Shown here piece after piece: positions 34,274 through 42,892 of a stretch of DNA of 48,027 nt. The stretch covers positions 1-48,027 of the forward strand of contig CAJXTI010000028.1 in assembly GCA_913061185.1 (NCBI GenBank). Direction: 5' to 3'. Source of the DNA: an uncultured Oceanobacter sp. (GTDB taxonomy: Bacteria; Pseudomonadota; Gammaproteobacteria; Pseudomonadales; Oceanobacteraceae). The notes below the pieces were generated by a model. It saw only the letters and a program-made list of their open reading frames with translations. It was not told the origin of the DNA and made no database searches. Every line of letters begins with the position of its first letter. Position 1 is the stretch's first letter. The translations under genes were made by a program, and so were the position numbers.

Positions 34274-36391
34274 TCACAGGTCATCGGCAGGCTTGATGGC
34301 ATAAAACTGGTACCTGCCGATAAACAACGCAGGTGACTGATTTTCCAGAAGCTGCCACTGTTCCGGTGTCAGTTCACTGGCCGGACAGCCGTAAGTCTGT
34401 CGGGCCAGCTGCTCGGCTTCTGGCTGAGCCTGCATGCCTACCCAGCGCAGTCCGGCGTTAGCCAGCCAGCTGATGGCATCGCCGATATCAAATAACTGCT
34501 CTTGGTTGTGGCACAGCAGCTCGTAGCAACCGCTGAGGCTGTAAAAATCCGGTCGTTGCAGCAACTGCTGGCACTGTTGTTCCGAGAGGCCTGCAGTGGT
34601 TGCCAGAGCGGTTTCCATCAAGGCGTAGCGTAGCTGCTGCAATCCGGTGACAGATGTAATGGCTGTTGTGTCCAGTTGCTGGCGCAGGCGAGTGATTTCC
34701 TGTCTTGCCACCCTGCTGTGCAAGGTGATTTTGATCACGCCTCCTGGTTTCAGTACTTCGGCCAGTGCCAGCAACCCGCTCAGGGGGTTGGGCAACTGCT
34801 GGAGTACACCACCACATTCAATGGCATCGAACTGCTTTCCCAGCCAGCTGATCTGACGCAAATCACCCTGCATCCAGTCAATCGATACATCTATATCGGT
34901 CTGGTGTGCACGGCCATAACTTAATGCCTCACGACTGAGGTCTATGGCGGTGACGTTCAAGGGAGTGAATTTTTGGGCCAGTTTGAAGGCCTCCCGACCG
35001 GTTCCGCATCCCGCTACCAAGAGTTCCGCTGTGTGCTCTGTGGGGATCGAGAGAGCAGCCAGAGCCATTGGGAACAGGCACTTTAGGTGACTAAAATAAT
35101 TCCCTTGCGGATGCTGTTGCAATGGACGCCAGCGAGGATAAAACAGGCAGTTATCAGCCTGCAGGGTCTGGTTCCGAGTGGCGCTTTGGCTGGAGGTCGG
35201 CGGGGAAATCAGCGCCTGATCTGGCGTACCAAAGGTCGGAATGACTGGGCGATGCAAACGTTGACGCTGTTCGTTATCGATCTGGGTGATGAGGTAATGC
35301 CGTAGTGGCTCGGGCCAGTCATCTGGGATGGCAAACAGTTTGTCGAGCAAGCCGGTTGCTGTCAGCGGTCGGTACATCAGCAGCATGAGCAGCGCTGGCA
35401 GTATTGAATCCTGCTGGTCTGCTGCCTGCTCCAACCAATACTCCAATAATCGGGTCAGCTGTTGGAGTTGCCTGGCTTCATCATCAGTTTCGGCCCAACA
35501 ACCTCCGTTTATCCCGGTTTGGCTAATCAGTGCCAGCACCAGCGGCAGATATTGAGTGTCCAGCTCCAGAGTATGAATACAGCCCTGTAGCAGGCTGAAT
35601 CGTATTTGGGTCAGATGGCGCTCCAGCAGCGGATGACTGAGGGTTGTGTGGTGCAAGCTGGCGAGCAGCAGCGGTTCTTGTATCAGTTGGTTGAGGCTCA
35701 ACAGGGCGTGTTGCTGAAGATCCTGAAAGCGGTATTGCAACAGCTGTGTCGCCAGTCTGGACAGTGAAGAAACGTCACCTGACAATTGCAGATAATCGAC
35801 CACCTCGGCTGCCAGTTCCGGGCAATAGCAATCAACGCTGGCACCGGCTGCGGCTTCAAGCAAACGGCTTTGCAGCAATATATCATCGCGGTGGATACGC
35901 ACCAATTGACGATAATCCTCAAAAGCCGCTGCGTATTTTCCTTGTTGCAGACGCACATGGGCGAGGTAAAAAGGCGCTCGGGTGGCCACTCTGGACAGCT
36001 GTGAGGAACGCAAAAAGTAGTCTTCAGCCACAGCTGGTCGTCGGTCTTCCAGTTCGATCAGCCCGGCGCTGTACAGCAGACTCGGGCTAGTGTGTTTGAT
36101 GGCAAGGCCAACTTCTATCCAATCCCTGGCATGTATCAACTGGCCCTGACGCATACAAATACGGCCTAACAGATTAATAATCTGAAGATCTTCCGGCTGC
36201 AGCTGATAAGCCTGTTCGGCCTGTATCAAAGCCCGTTGCAGTGTCAAGGCATCCTGATGTTCAACGGCCTGGGTGTAAGCGGAACTGGCTGCCAGATACA
36301 ACGACCGCGCCCGTATCGAAGCGCAGGCATGGGAGGTTGATTCCTGGGAGGTTAATTCCTGGGAGGTTGATTGTGGCAACAGGTTTGCCAT
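34274..36391 (-). CDS. TPR-containing SAM-dependent methyltransferase, target unknown
   Basis: A 705-residue cytoplasmic protein. Residues 1-22 are a Ser/Thr/Gln repeat (STSQELTSQESTSH). Residues 28-180 hold several tetratricopeptide helices (ALIQAEQAYQLQPEDLQIINLLGRICMRQGQL, LAHVRLQQGKYAAAFEDYRQLV). A helical middle reaches about 440. The methyltransferase domain follows: LLVAGCGTGREAFKLA (458-471), TAIDLS, WMQGDL, and LKPGGVIKITLHS. A C-terminal domain ends ALFIGRYQFYAIKP. Its position next to fliS, where flagellin genes usually lie, suggests a flagellin or flagellar substrate; that is inference. Three other neighbours (BcsC, FliS, FleQ) give no enzymatic hint. GAGG lies nine bases before the ATG. 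Confidence 0.8.
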   Translation of the reverse strand: MANLLPQSTSQELTSQESTSHACASIRARSLYLAASSAYTQAVEHQDALTLQRALIQAEQAYQLQPEDLQIINLLGRICMRQGQLIHARDWIEVGLAIKHTSPSLLYSAGLIELEDRRPAVAEDYFLRSSQLSRVATRAPFYLAHVRLQQGKYAAAFEDYRQLVRIHRDDILLQSRLLEAAAGASVDCYCPELAAEVVDYLQLSGDVSSLSRLATQLLQYRFQDLQQHALLSLNQLIQEPLLLASLHHTTLSHPLLERHLTQIRFSLLQGCIHTLELDTQYLPLVLALISQTGINGGCWAETDDEARQLQQLTRLLEYWLEQAADQQDSILPALLMLLMYRPLTATGLLDKLFAIPDDWPEPLRHYLITQIDNEQRQRLHRPVIPTFGTPDQALISPPTSSQSATRNQTLQADNCLFYPRWRPLQQHPQGNYFSHLKCLFPMALAALSIPTEHTAELLVAGCGTGREAFKLAQKFTPLNVTAIDLSREALSYGRAHQTDIDVSIDWMQGDLRQISWLGKQFDAIECGGVLQQLPNPLSGLLALAEVLKPGGVIKITLHSRVARQEITRLRQQLDTTAITSVTGLQQLRYALMETALATTAGLSEQQCQQLLQRPDFYSLSGCYELLCHNQEQLFDIGDAISWLANAGLRWVGMQAQPEAEQLARQTYGCPASELTPEQWQLLENQSPALFIGRYQFYAIKPADDL
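36331..36375 (-). repeat. 15-bp in-frame repeat, two and a half copies
   Basis: GGGAGGTTGATTCCT (36331), GGGAGGTTAATTCCT (36346) and GGGAGGTTGATTGTG (36361) are adjacent near the 5' end of the methyltransferase gene and encode SQEST/SQELT. The unit keeps the reading frame. Confidence 0.9.
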
Positions 36392-36750
36392 GGAAATGCC
36401 CTCGTAAATACCCCGGCGATGTGGATTCCGTGGCTGGTGATTCAGATCCGATGTAGCGGCAAGCCGATCATTAGCAGGCTCCCCAGGTTGTTAGATGATT
36501 GACAGCAATCATCTGCTGATAGCCTAAGCAGGGCTTGTGCCATTTTTTATCATCATGATTTATAAGGATTTTTTATTTTCTAGTGGCATGGAAGGTCACT
36601 TTTTACCGGGCTGGCGGAAGTGGTTTGCCGCCAGTGGATGCCCGGCGCATGTGCTTGATCGCTTAATTCGGTAACCTTCTTGTTAAAGAAAACGTCCGTT
36701 TGGCCGCTACAGCCAATAGAAGCTGAACAACAATGGAAGGAGCAGACCCT
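36392..36750. promoter_or_regulatory. Methyltransferase-fliS divergent intergenic region
   Basis: A 359-bp divergent gap with no gene. A perfect 9-bp inverted repeat AGATGATTG-ACAG-CAATCATCT lies at 36493-36514. An AT-rich stretch follows (36540-36585). I tested GG/GC pairs ahead of fliS for a sigma-54 promoter; the spacing does not fit. GGAG lies nine bases before the chosen fliS ATG. Confidence 0.45.
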
Positions 36751-37200
36751 ATGTACTCATCGGGCGCCAAGCAATACCAGCGAGTGAACACGACCTCAGA
36801 AGTACTGGATGCCGATCCTCATCGCCTGATCCAACTGCTGATGGAAGCCGCATTAACCCGTATGGCCCAAAGCAAGGGGGCCATTAAACGGGGTGATATG
36901 GCTACCAAAGCCAACCTGTTGGGTCGGGTTATGGAAATTATCAGCACCTTGCAAAGCAGTCTGGATCACAGCTCTGGCGGAGAGATTTCCGCTAATCTTG
37001 AGCGACTGTACGACTACATGAATCGCCGCCTGTTACAGGCAACCAGAGCAAACGATACCGACATGATTGAAGAAGTCATGAGCTTGATGCTGGAAGTCAA
37101 ACGTGGCTGGGATGGTATTCGCGACGATTATTTGACTCATTCGGGGAATCGCGAGCCGCTCTCAGGCTATCAGGGTGAAAATACGCACATCTCGGCCTGA
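36751..37200 (+). CDS. fliS: Flagellar export chaperone FliS
   Basis: A four-helix cytoplasmic chaperone that binds flagellin and keeps it unfolded for export. The 149-residue protein begins YSSGAKQYQRVNTTSEVLDADPHRLIQLLMEAALTRMAQSKGAI, the family opening, and contains RVMEIISTLQSSLDHSSGGEISANLERLYDYMNRRLLQA. ATG 36751 is preferred over one six codons upstream because GGAG lies at the right distance. It normally follows fliC, flaG and fliD; here none is adjacent, and the methyltransferase gene lies on the other side in the opposite direction. fleQ follows after 402 bp. Confidence 0.95.
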   Translation: MYSSGAKQYQRVNTTSEVLDADPHRLIQLLMEAALTRMAQSKGAIKRGDMATKANLLGRVMEIISTLQSSLDHSSGGEISANLERLYDYMNRRLLQATRANDTDMIEEVMSLMLEVKRGWDGIRDDYLTHSGNREPLSGYQGENTHISA

Positions 37201-37602
37201 CCAGTGCGACCTGACGGGCAACCACGAACATTTGGGTGATGGTGGGTGTCATCTTCCAGGCGTCTGTTAGTCATTGATATTACTAATACTTATTTCAGGT
37301 ATTGTAAGACAATAGGGCGTTAGGGTAGTCTGCCGTCGTGCTAATGTTACGTCAGATACGTTTGTGACGAATTGCTGCGTCGATTATTTGACTTCGTCAA
37401 AAATACGCACTTAACTGAGCAACATGAGTCAATTGGATGACACCAAAAATAAAAAATAACAGTTCAGTGCTCTTGTGAACAGACGGACAGTATCCCTGGT
37501 TATCCAGTCAACTCCCGGTCAAGCCATCAACAGACAACGAGAATTCGCTGTTTTTTAGTGGAAGTGGAATAAGGCACTGCCTGAAATAAAGGAAGATTGC
37601 GT
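37201..37602. promoter_or_regulatory. fliS-fleQ intergenic region
   Basis: A 402-bp gap, AT-rich, without a gene; a fliT/fleP gene found here in Pseudomonas is absent. Small perfect inverted repeats are TATTGT-AAG-ACAATA (37300-37314) and TTTGAC-TTC-GTCAAA (37387-37401). The second could be an operator for the fleQ promoter. GGAAG lies seven bases before fleQ. Confidence 0.45.
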
Positions 37603-39072
37603 ATGTGGAGAGAAATTAAAATCCTGCTGATCGATGACGATCACCAGCGTCGTCACGATATGCAGGTGATCCTTGATTTTCTCGGGGAAGAAGTCATCGT
37701 CAGTGACAGTCAGCACTGGCAGGAAGAAGTCAATCGCCGTGCCAAAAACAGCCAGGATATTTCGGCTGTGCTGGTCGGTGATGACAGTCGAGGCCTGTTC
37801 CATGGTGTTATGACAGCCGTTTACCAGTGGGACAAGTCAGCACCGATTATCTGTCTTGGCCGTGATCACGGACTGGATCGTCTCCCGGACTCCGTACGTC
37901 GCTCGGTGATCGCCACCGTAGAATCTCCTCCCAGTTACAACAAATTGCTAGACAGCCTGCACCGCTGCCAGCTCTATCGCGAACAATATTCCCATAGTGA
38001 AGGCCGCAGTGAGCGACGTGACATCCAGCTGTTCCGCAGCCTGGTCGGCACCAGTCGCCATATTCAGCAGGTACGTGAGCTGATCATGCAGGTGGCAGAT
38101 AAAGACGTCAGTGTATTGATTCTGGGAGAATCAGGCACCGGCAAGGAAGTGGTCGCCCGTAACCTCCATTATCATTCCAGTCGGCGTAACAAACCGTTTG
38201 TACCGGTTAACTGTGGTGCCATTCCGGCGGAGTTGCTGGAAAGTGAGTTGTTCGGGCATGAAAAAGGTGCCTTTACCGGTGCGATTGCCAGCCGTCCCGG
38301 ACGCTTTGAGCTGGCCGAAGGCGGCACCTTGTTCCTGGATGAAATTGGCGATATGCCATTGAGTATGCAGGTCAAGATTTTGCGAGTGTTGCAGGAACAT
38401 ACCTACGAGCGGGTTGGCAGCAATAAGACACTGCAAGCCAATGTGCGCATTATTGCCGCGACCCACAAAAATCTCGAAAACATGATTGAAGACGGCGGCT
38501 TCCGTGAAGACCTTTATTACCGTCTGAATGTCTTCCCTATCGAAATGCCGTCATTACGGGAGCGGGTTGAAGACTTGCCGCTGTTGTTGAATGAACTGAT
38601 CGCTCGTCTGGAGAACGAAAAACGAGGCTCAATTCGCTTCAACTCTGCGGCGATCATGTCGTTGTGTCGTCACGAATGGCACGGCAACGTCCGTGAGCTG
38701 GCTAACCTGGTCGAACGACTGGCGATCCTTTTCCCGTACGGTGTGGTCGGGGTCAACGAATTGCCGAAAAAATTCCGCCATTTTGAAGACGATGAAGAAG
38801 AAGCGTTGGCCGCAGCGAGTGAGCCTGGCGATGACCTCGCTCAGGAAATGATGCCGCCAGCCAGCCTGGAAAGCGCCGCATTATTACCCGTAAACGGACT
38901 GGATTTGCGTGAATATTTGTCCGACCTGGAATCATCATTGATACAGCAGGCGCTGGATGATGCCAATGGTGTCGTTGCTCGTGCTGCTGAAAAACTCAAT
39001 ATTCGCCGTACTACCCTGGTCGAAAAAATGCGCAAGTACAACTTGCAACGTAAGGAAAAAGACTTTGCCTGA
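37603..39072 (+). CDS. fleQ: Flagellar master regulator and c-di-GMP sensor FleQ
   Basis: Sigma-54 enhancer-binding protein at the top of the Pseudomonas-type flagellar hierarchy; in Pseudomonas it also represses or activates exopolysaccharide genes depending on c-di-GMP. The 489-residue protein begins [13 protein letters not shown], a degenerate receiver without a clear phospho-aspartate. The LFRS motif (143-146), Walker A GESGTGKE (175-182), R186-N187 (VARNLHYHS) and GAFTGA (222-227, sigma-54 contact) are all present; LFRS and the Arg-Asn pair bind c-di-GMP in P. aeruginosa. The C-terminal helix-turn-helix is [26 protein letters not shown] 37603 follows GGAAG. It is closed by its own terminator. 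Confidence 0.97.
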   Translation: MWREIKILLIDDDHQRRHDMQVILDFLGEEVIVSDSQHWQEEVNRRAKNSQDISAVLVGDDSRGLFHGVMTAVYQWDKSAPIICLGRDHGLDRLPDSVRRSVIATVESPPSYNKLLDSLHRCQLYREQYSHSEGRSERRDIQLFRSLVGTSRHIQQVRELIMQVADKDVSVLILGESGTGKEVVARNLHYHSSRRNKPFVPVNCGAIPAELLESELFGHEKGAFTGAIASRPGRFELAEGGTLFLDEIGDMPLSMQVKILRVLQEHTYERVGSNKTLQANVRIIAATHKNLENMIEDGGFREDLYYRLNVFPIEMPSLRERVEDLPLLLNELIARLENEKRGSIRFNSAAIMSLCRHEWHGNVRELANLVERLAILFPYGVVGVNELPKKFRHFEDDEEEALAAASEPGDDLAQEMMPPASLESAALLPVNGLDLREYLSDLESSLIQQALDDANGVVARAAEKLNIRRTTLVEKMRKYNLQRKEKDFA

Positions 39073-39102
39073 CCCTTCGGGGAGTTGGTATTGCAGTGAT
39101 AG

Positions 39103-39128
39103 AAAACCGGCGTAGAGCCGGTTTTTTT
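39103..39128 (+). terminator. Intrinsic terminator of fleQ
   Basis: AAAACCGGC-GTAGA-GCCGGTTTT forms a 9-bp stem with a run of seven T, 31 bp after the fleQ stop. It separates fleQ from fleSR. Confidence 0.95.
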
Positions 39129-39168
39129 ATGCCTGTATCTTGGCGGATAAAAAATCACCATATAAAAA

Positions 39169-39182
39169 GTCAATAAATATCA
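39169..39182 (+). promoter_or_regulatory. Possible FleQ-binding box upstream of fleS
   Basis: GTCAATAAATATCA matches the first ten bases of the FleQ consensus GTCaNTAAAtTGAC exactly and then diverges. It lies about 40 bp upstream of the sigma-54 promoter, a workable place for an enhancer-binding protein. Confidence 0.5.
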
Positions 39183-39206
39183 ATGAGTTAAATTTATTTT
39201 AGAAGT

Positions 39207-39222
39207 GGGCACAGCCTTTGCT
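39207..39222 (+). promoter_or_regulatory. Sigma-54 promoter of fleSR
   Basis: GGGCACAGCCTTTGCT matches the sigma-54 consensus TGGCACGNNNNTTGCW. The -24 GG is at 39208-39209 and the -12 GC at 39220-39221, with exactly ten bases between. Predicted transcription start is near 39233, 46 bp before the fleS ATG. In P. aeruginosa fleSR is likewise RpoN- and FleQ-dependent. Confidence 0.85.
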
Positions 39223-39278
39223 TTATCTGCCTGAACGCTGATTTATTGGCGATAGAAATGCAGAATGGTGAGGTGTTT

Positions 39279-40565
39279 ATGACGATGTCCACAGCCCGTA
39301 CCGATTCGGTTCAAACCCGTGTCGCCCCAACCATTGAAGACACCACCGCAGTTATGGCGATGACGGCTGGCGGTCGCAATCAAGCACGCCAAGGGCTGCA
39401 GCACACGTTACAAATGTTCAGTCGTATGTCACAACAGCTGACGGACTCCTGCGAACAGCTCGAAAGCCAGGTTGAACAACTGAGCGGCGAACTGGCTCAG
39501 GTATCTGCCGAGCGAATGCGAGAACTGGCAGAAAAAGAGCGTCTGGCCAATCAACTGGAACAGCTGCTGACTCTGCTACCTGCCGGTGTACTGCTGCTGG
39601 ATCAGAACGGTTGCGTTGCCAAGGCCAATCCAGTTGCTGAACAACTGCTGGCACGGCTGGCCGACGTCGACAGTCTGGTTGGTCAACGCTGGCGTCGGGT
39701 TATCCAGCGCTGCTTTGCACCGCGTCATGATGATGGCCACGAAGTCTCGCTGGTGAATGGCCGCAGGGTACTGATTCGTACCACCCCCATGACCCAGCAA
39801 CCCGGTCAGCTGGTGTTGCTCACTGATATGACTGAAACCCGCGCCTTGCAAGGCAAGCTGGCCCAGCATCAGCGACTGTCGTCGATGGGGCGCATGGTGG
39901 CGTCACTGGCGCACCAAGTACGCACTCCGCTTGCCGCCGCGACACTCTATGCCGGACATCTGGCTGATGTCGAACTGAACGATGCTTCCCGTGAACGTTT
40001 TGCTGGCAAGCTGATGGAGCGGTTACGCCATCTCGAACATCAGGTGCGCGACATGCTAATTTTTGCTCGCGGCGAATTGCCCTTGCACGACGAAATATCC
40101 ATTGCGGAGCTGATCGAGGATCTTCAGGCCGCTATGGAAGTGCCACTGGCACAACACCAGGGGCATTGTGAAATCCATAACAACTGCCCGGCCAGCCGTA
40201 TTCGCTGTAACCGCGATGCGCTGGTCAGCTGCCTGATGAACCTGGTGAACAATGCACTGGAAGTCGGTCGTGATGGCGGTATACCCAAAGTTCAGCTGAT
40301 CCTGTCTGCCCGTCAGACCGGCGATCAGCAAGCGCCCGGCATCTCGGTGGTGATTGCCGATAACGGCCCTGGCCTGACTTGCGAGCAAAAGCAACGGGTA
40401 CTGCAACCCTTTAACAGCACCAAAGCCAATGGCACCGGGCTGGGTCTGGCAGTGGTACAAGCCGTTGCCCGTGCCCATGGTGGCATCCTGACACTGGAAG
40501 ATTCCGATCTGGGCGGTCTGGCCGCTGCGGTTCGTCTGCCGTCGATAACCACGCTGGCCAGTTAA
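39279..40565 (+). CDS. fleS: Flagellar sensor histidine kinase FleS
   Basis: Cytoplasmic kinase that phosphorylates FleR to switch on class III flagellar genes. The 428-residue protein has a coiled coil (about 50-95), a PAS domain (about 95-185, LLPAGVLLLDQNGCVAKANPVAEQLL), the H-box SSMGRMVASLAHQVRTPLAAA with His212, the N-box NLVNNALEVG, and the ATP-binding DNGPGLT and GTGLGLAVVQ. No membrane helix is present. ATG 39279 follows GGTGAGG at six bases; starts at 39246 or 39258 are weaker and would leave little leader after the predicted transcription start. Confidence 0.95.
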   Translation: MTMSTARTDSVQTRVAPTIEDTTAVMAMTAGGRNQARQGLQHTLQMFSRMSQQLTDSCEQLESQVEQLSGELAQVSAERMRELAEKERLANQLEQLLTLLPAGVLLLDQNGCVAKANPVAEQLLARLADVDSLVGQRWRRVIQRCFAPRHDDGHEVSLVNGRRVLIRTTPMTQQPGQLVLLTDMTETRALQGKLAQHQRLSSMGRMVASLAHQVRTPLAAATLYAGHLADVELNDASRERFAGKLMERLRHLEHQVRDMLIFARGELPLHDEISIAELIEDLQAAMEVPLAQHQGHCEIHNNCPASRIRCNRDALVSCLMNLVNNALEVGRDGGIPKVQLILSARQTGDQQAPGISVVIADNGPGLTCEQKQRVLQPFNSTKANGTGLGLAVVQAVARAHGGILTLEDSDLGGLAAAVRLPSITTLAS

Positions 40566-40594
40566 CTGACTCTGACACTCCTTGAGGAAACCTT

Positions 40595-41965
40595 ATGATT
40601 ATTCTGGTCGTGGAAGATGATCCGCAACTGCGTGAAGCCGTGGTCGACAGTCTCGAACTGAAAGGGCATCAGGTGATTGCCACTGCCGATGGCAAGCAAG
40701 CCATACTGGCACTGCAGCAGCAGCCGGATCTGATTCTGTCCGATATCAATATGCCGGAAATGGACGGACTTGCTTTGCTGAGTCATGTACGCGAGGAACA
40801 CCCCTGGCTACCGATGGTACTGATGACCGCCTATGGCGATGTCAATCAGGCGGTGCTGGCGATGCAACGGGGTGCAAGCGACTACTTGATGAAACCCTTT
40901 GAGCCAAGTGAACTGGATGCGTTACTGCAGCCCTTTGATGTGCGCCCACAGGGAACAACCAAATCCCGACAAGAAGAGGCGCCAGTGTGCATTGCCACTG
41001 CCACCCGGCAACTGTTCCAGATGGCAGAACGTGTCGCACAGACCGACTCAACGGTATTGATCAGCGGTGAAAGCGGGACTGGTAAAGAAGTCCTGGCGCG
41101 CTATGTCCATCAGCATTCCCAGCGCCATAAACAGCCGTTTGTTGCCATTAACTGTGCAGCGATACCGGAAAATATGCTGGAAGCCATCCTGTTTGGTTAC
41201 GAAAAAGGTGCCTATACCGGCGCTTATCAATCCTCGGCAGGTAAATTTGAACAGGCCCAGGGTGGCACGCTGTTACTGGACGAAGTTTCTGAAATGGACG
41301 CTGGACTGCAAGCCAAGTTACTGCGAGTTCTGCAAGAGCGGCAGGTTGAGCGCTTGGGCGGCAAAAAAGTCATTAACCTGGATGTACGGATTATCGCCAC
41401 CACCAACCGCGACCTGGCCGATCATGTGGCTGAAGGCAAATTCCGCGAAGACCTGTATTACCGGCTCAGTGTGTTCCCGTTGCAGTGGTTGCCATTACGC
41501 CAACGGGTTGACGACATCTTGCCGCTGGCTCAACGCCTGCTGGCGCACCACGCCCATAAAATGAAACGCCGGGTACCACAGTTGATGAAAGAAGCCGAGC
41601 ACAAACTGCTGCAGCATAGCTGGCCAGGCAACGTCCGCGAGCTGGACAACACCATGCAACGGGCACTGATTTTACAGACCGGCCCGCAACTGTTTGTCAA
41701 CGACCTGCTGTTAACGCCAGTGCCCGGCAATAAACACCCCCAGCTTGAGCAACCGCTGGAAACGGTGCAAGTCGATATCGTTCAGGATGAGGGTCGTCTG
41801 GGTCAGGATCTCAAACATCGTGAGGTTGAGCTGATCTTGCAGGCCATCAAGGAAGAACCAAGCCGCAAGGACGCCGCCGAACGACTGGGCATCAGCCCGC
41901 GTACGCTGCGTTACAAAATGGCCCGGCTACGGGAAGAGGGCTTCGACGTCGAAGCCATGATTTAG
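40595..41965 (+). CDS. fleR: Flagellar response regulator FleR (sigma-54 activator)
   Basis: Activates sigma-54 promoters of hook-basal body genes after phosphorylation by FleS. The 456-residue protein has a receiver with Asp50 (LILSDINMPEMDG), an AAA+ domain with Walker A GESGTGKE (158-165) and the sigma-54 contact loop GAYTGA (205-210), and a C-terminal Fis-type helix-turn-helix (RKDAAERLGISPRTLRYKM). The loop has Tyr in place of the usual Phe, a tolerated but less common variant. It lies 29 bp after fleS, in the same operon. It converges with the membrane-protein gene with only 15 bp between, and no terminator is visible. Confidence 0.96.
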   Translation: MIILVVEDDPQLREAVVDSLELKGHQVIATADGKQAILALQQQPDLILSDINMPEMDGLALLSHVREEHPWLPMVLMTAYGDVNQAVLAMQRGASDYLMKPFEPSELDALLQPFDVRPQGTTKSRQEEAPVCIATATRQLFQMAERVAQTDSTVLISGESGTGKEVLARYVHQHSQRHKQPFVAINCAAIPENMLEAILFGYEKGAYTGAYQSSAGKFEQAQGGTLLLDEVSEMDAGLQAKLLRVLQERQVERLGGKKVINLDVRIIATTNRDLADHVAEGKFREDLYYRLSVFPLQWLPLRQRVDDILPLAQRLLAHHAHKMKRRVPQLMKEAEHKLLQHSWPGNVRELDNTMQRALILQTGPQLFVNDLLLTPVPGNKHPQLEQPLETVQVDIVQDEGRLGQDLKHREVELILQAIKEEPSRKDAAERLGISPRTLRYKMARLREEGFDVEAMI

Positions 41966-41980
41966 CCGCGATTGCCAGAC

Positions 41981-42892
41981 TCAAGCGGCAGACCGCAGCA
42001 GTCGCTGCCGTACATAACCATAAACAAACAAATACAGCGAGGAAGCCAGCAGGCAGACGGCGGTGCCCCAGTGCAGTCCCAGCACGGGGTAGGTATAACT
42101 GACACACAGGGCATACACCACCAAAGCCCCGAGGCCATCCGGGTAATGGCGAATGGTGCGGGCCACCACACTGGCACCTTGGCTCAGATGCAAAATCAGC
42201 AGCAGTGGAAAAAAACTCACCGGGAAGGCAGCCAGTAATCCGGCGCGTTGTGGGCCAAGTACATCCGCCAGCCCGGTAATCAGCAAAATGGTAAACGTTG
42301 CCATGGCAGCGCGAAACAACAGACGCACCAGCGGTTTGTGGAACCAGTCTGCGCCAATGTAAGGATCGCTGCTCGGCAGGGCCGTCTCGTCAATGGCACG
42401 AAACAGCGTGCGGAAGCACACAATAGCCACGACCACCACCAACAAACCCAAGCCGCGATGGGGCGGTAACTGCTGTAATAGCCAACTGCTGGAAAAAAAA
42501 CACAGCAGACCGAAAATCACCGCGACCGGCACCCAGTGCAAACCGGTATGCCGACGAATCACCTGCCAATAACCCCAGGCCAGACAAACCGCTGACGTTA
42601 ATCCCGACAACGTAAACACCGCACTGGTCGCGGCAAAGTCTGCACCCTGTTGCCAACCAAAAAAATACAGCGCAATGCCGGTTCCCAGCGGGAATCCGGC
42701 CAATAACCCCGCATGCCGAGGACTCATTTGCTCAGCGACACGGGCCAGCAAAACAACGGTCAAAAACGTAATCAGGATTTTGGCCAGAATCAGCACCAGG
42801 ATAACCTCGGCAAAAGATAAGTGGGCAAGGGCTGTGACCGGACGAGAACTAGTTTTGCAGACACACCGCGCTGGAGTCTGGCAGCAAACCAT
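41981..42892 (-). CDS. Membrane protein with internally duplicated fold
   Basis: A protein of up to 303 residues with about nine hydrophobic segments, unknown function. Two halves share the motif AEQMSPRHAGLLAGFPLGTG (first) and ADVLGPQRAGLLAAFPVSFF (second), so it arose by duplication; such twofold repeats are common in small transporters and channels. The start is uncertain. ATG 42892 overlaps the Nudix gene by 44 bases and adds a Cys-rich, unlikely leader (MVCCQTPARCVCK). TTG 42829, placing the first helix at the N-terminus (282 residues), is a good alternative. Likely cotranscribed with the Nudix gene. Confidence 0.65.
   Translation of the reverse strand: MVCCQTPARCVCKTSSRPVTALAHLSFAEVILVLILAKILITFLTVVLLARVAEQMSPRHAGLLAGFPLGTGIALYFFGWQQGADFAATSAVFTLSGLTSAVCLAWGYWQVIRRHTGLHWVPVAVIFGLLCFFSSSWLLQQLPPHRGLGLLVVVVAIVCFRTLFRAIDETALPSSDPYIGADWFHKPLVRLLFRAAMATFTILLITGLADVLGPQRAGLLAAFPVSFFPLLLILHLSQGASVVARTIRHYPDGLGALVVYALCVSYTYPVLGLHWGTAVCLLASSLYLFVYGYVRQRLLRSAA

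Noticed and set aside
36590..36650. Sigma-54 promoter ahead of fliS
   Set aside because: TGGCGGAAGTGGTTTGC has 12 bases between GG and GC instead of ten, so the elements cannot both be contacted.
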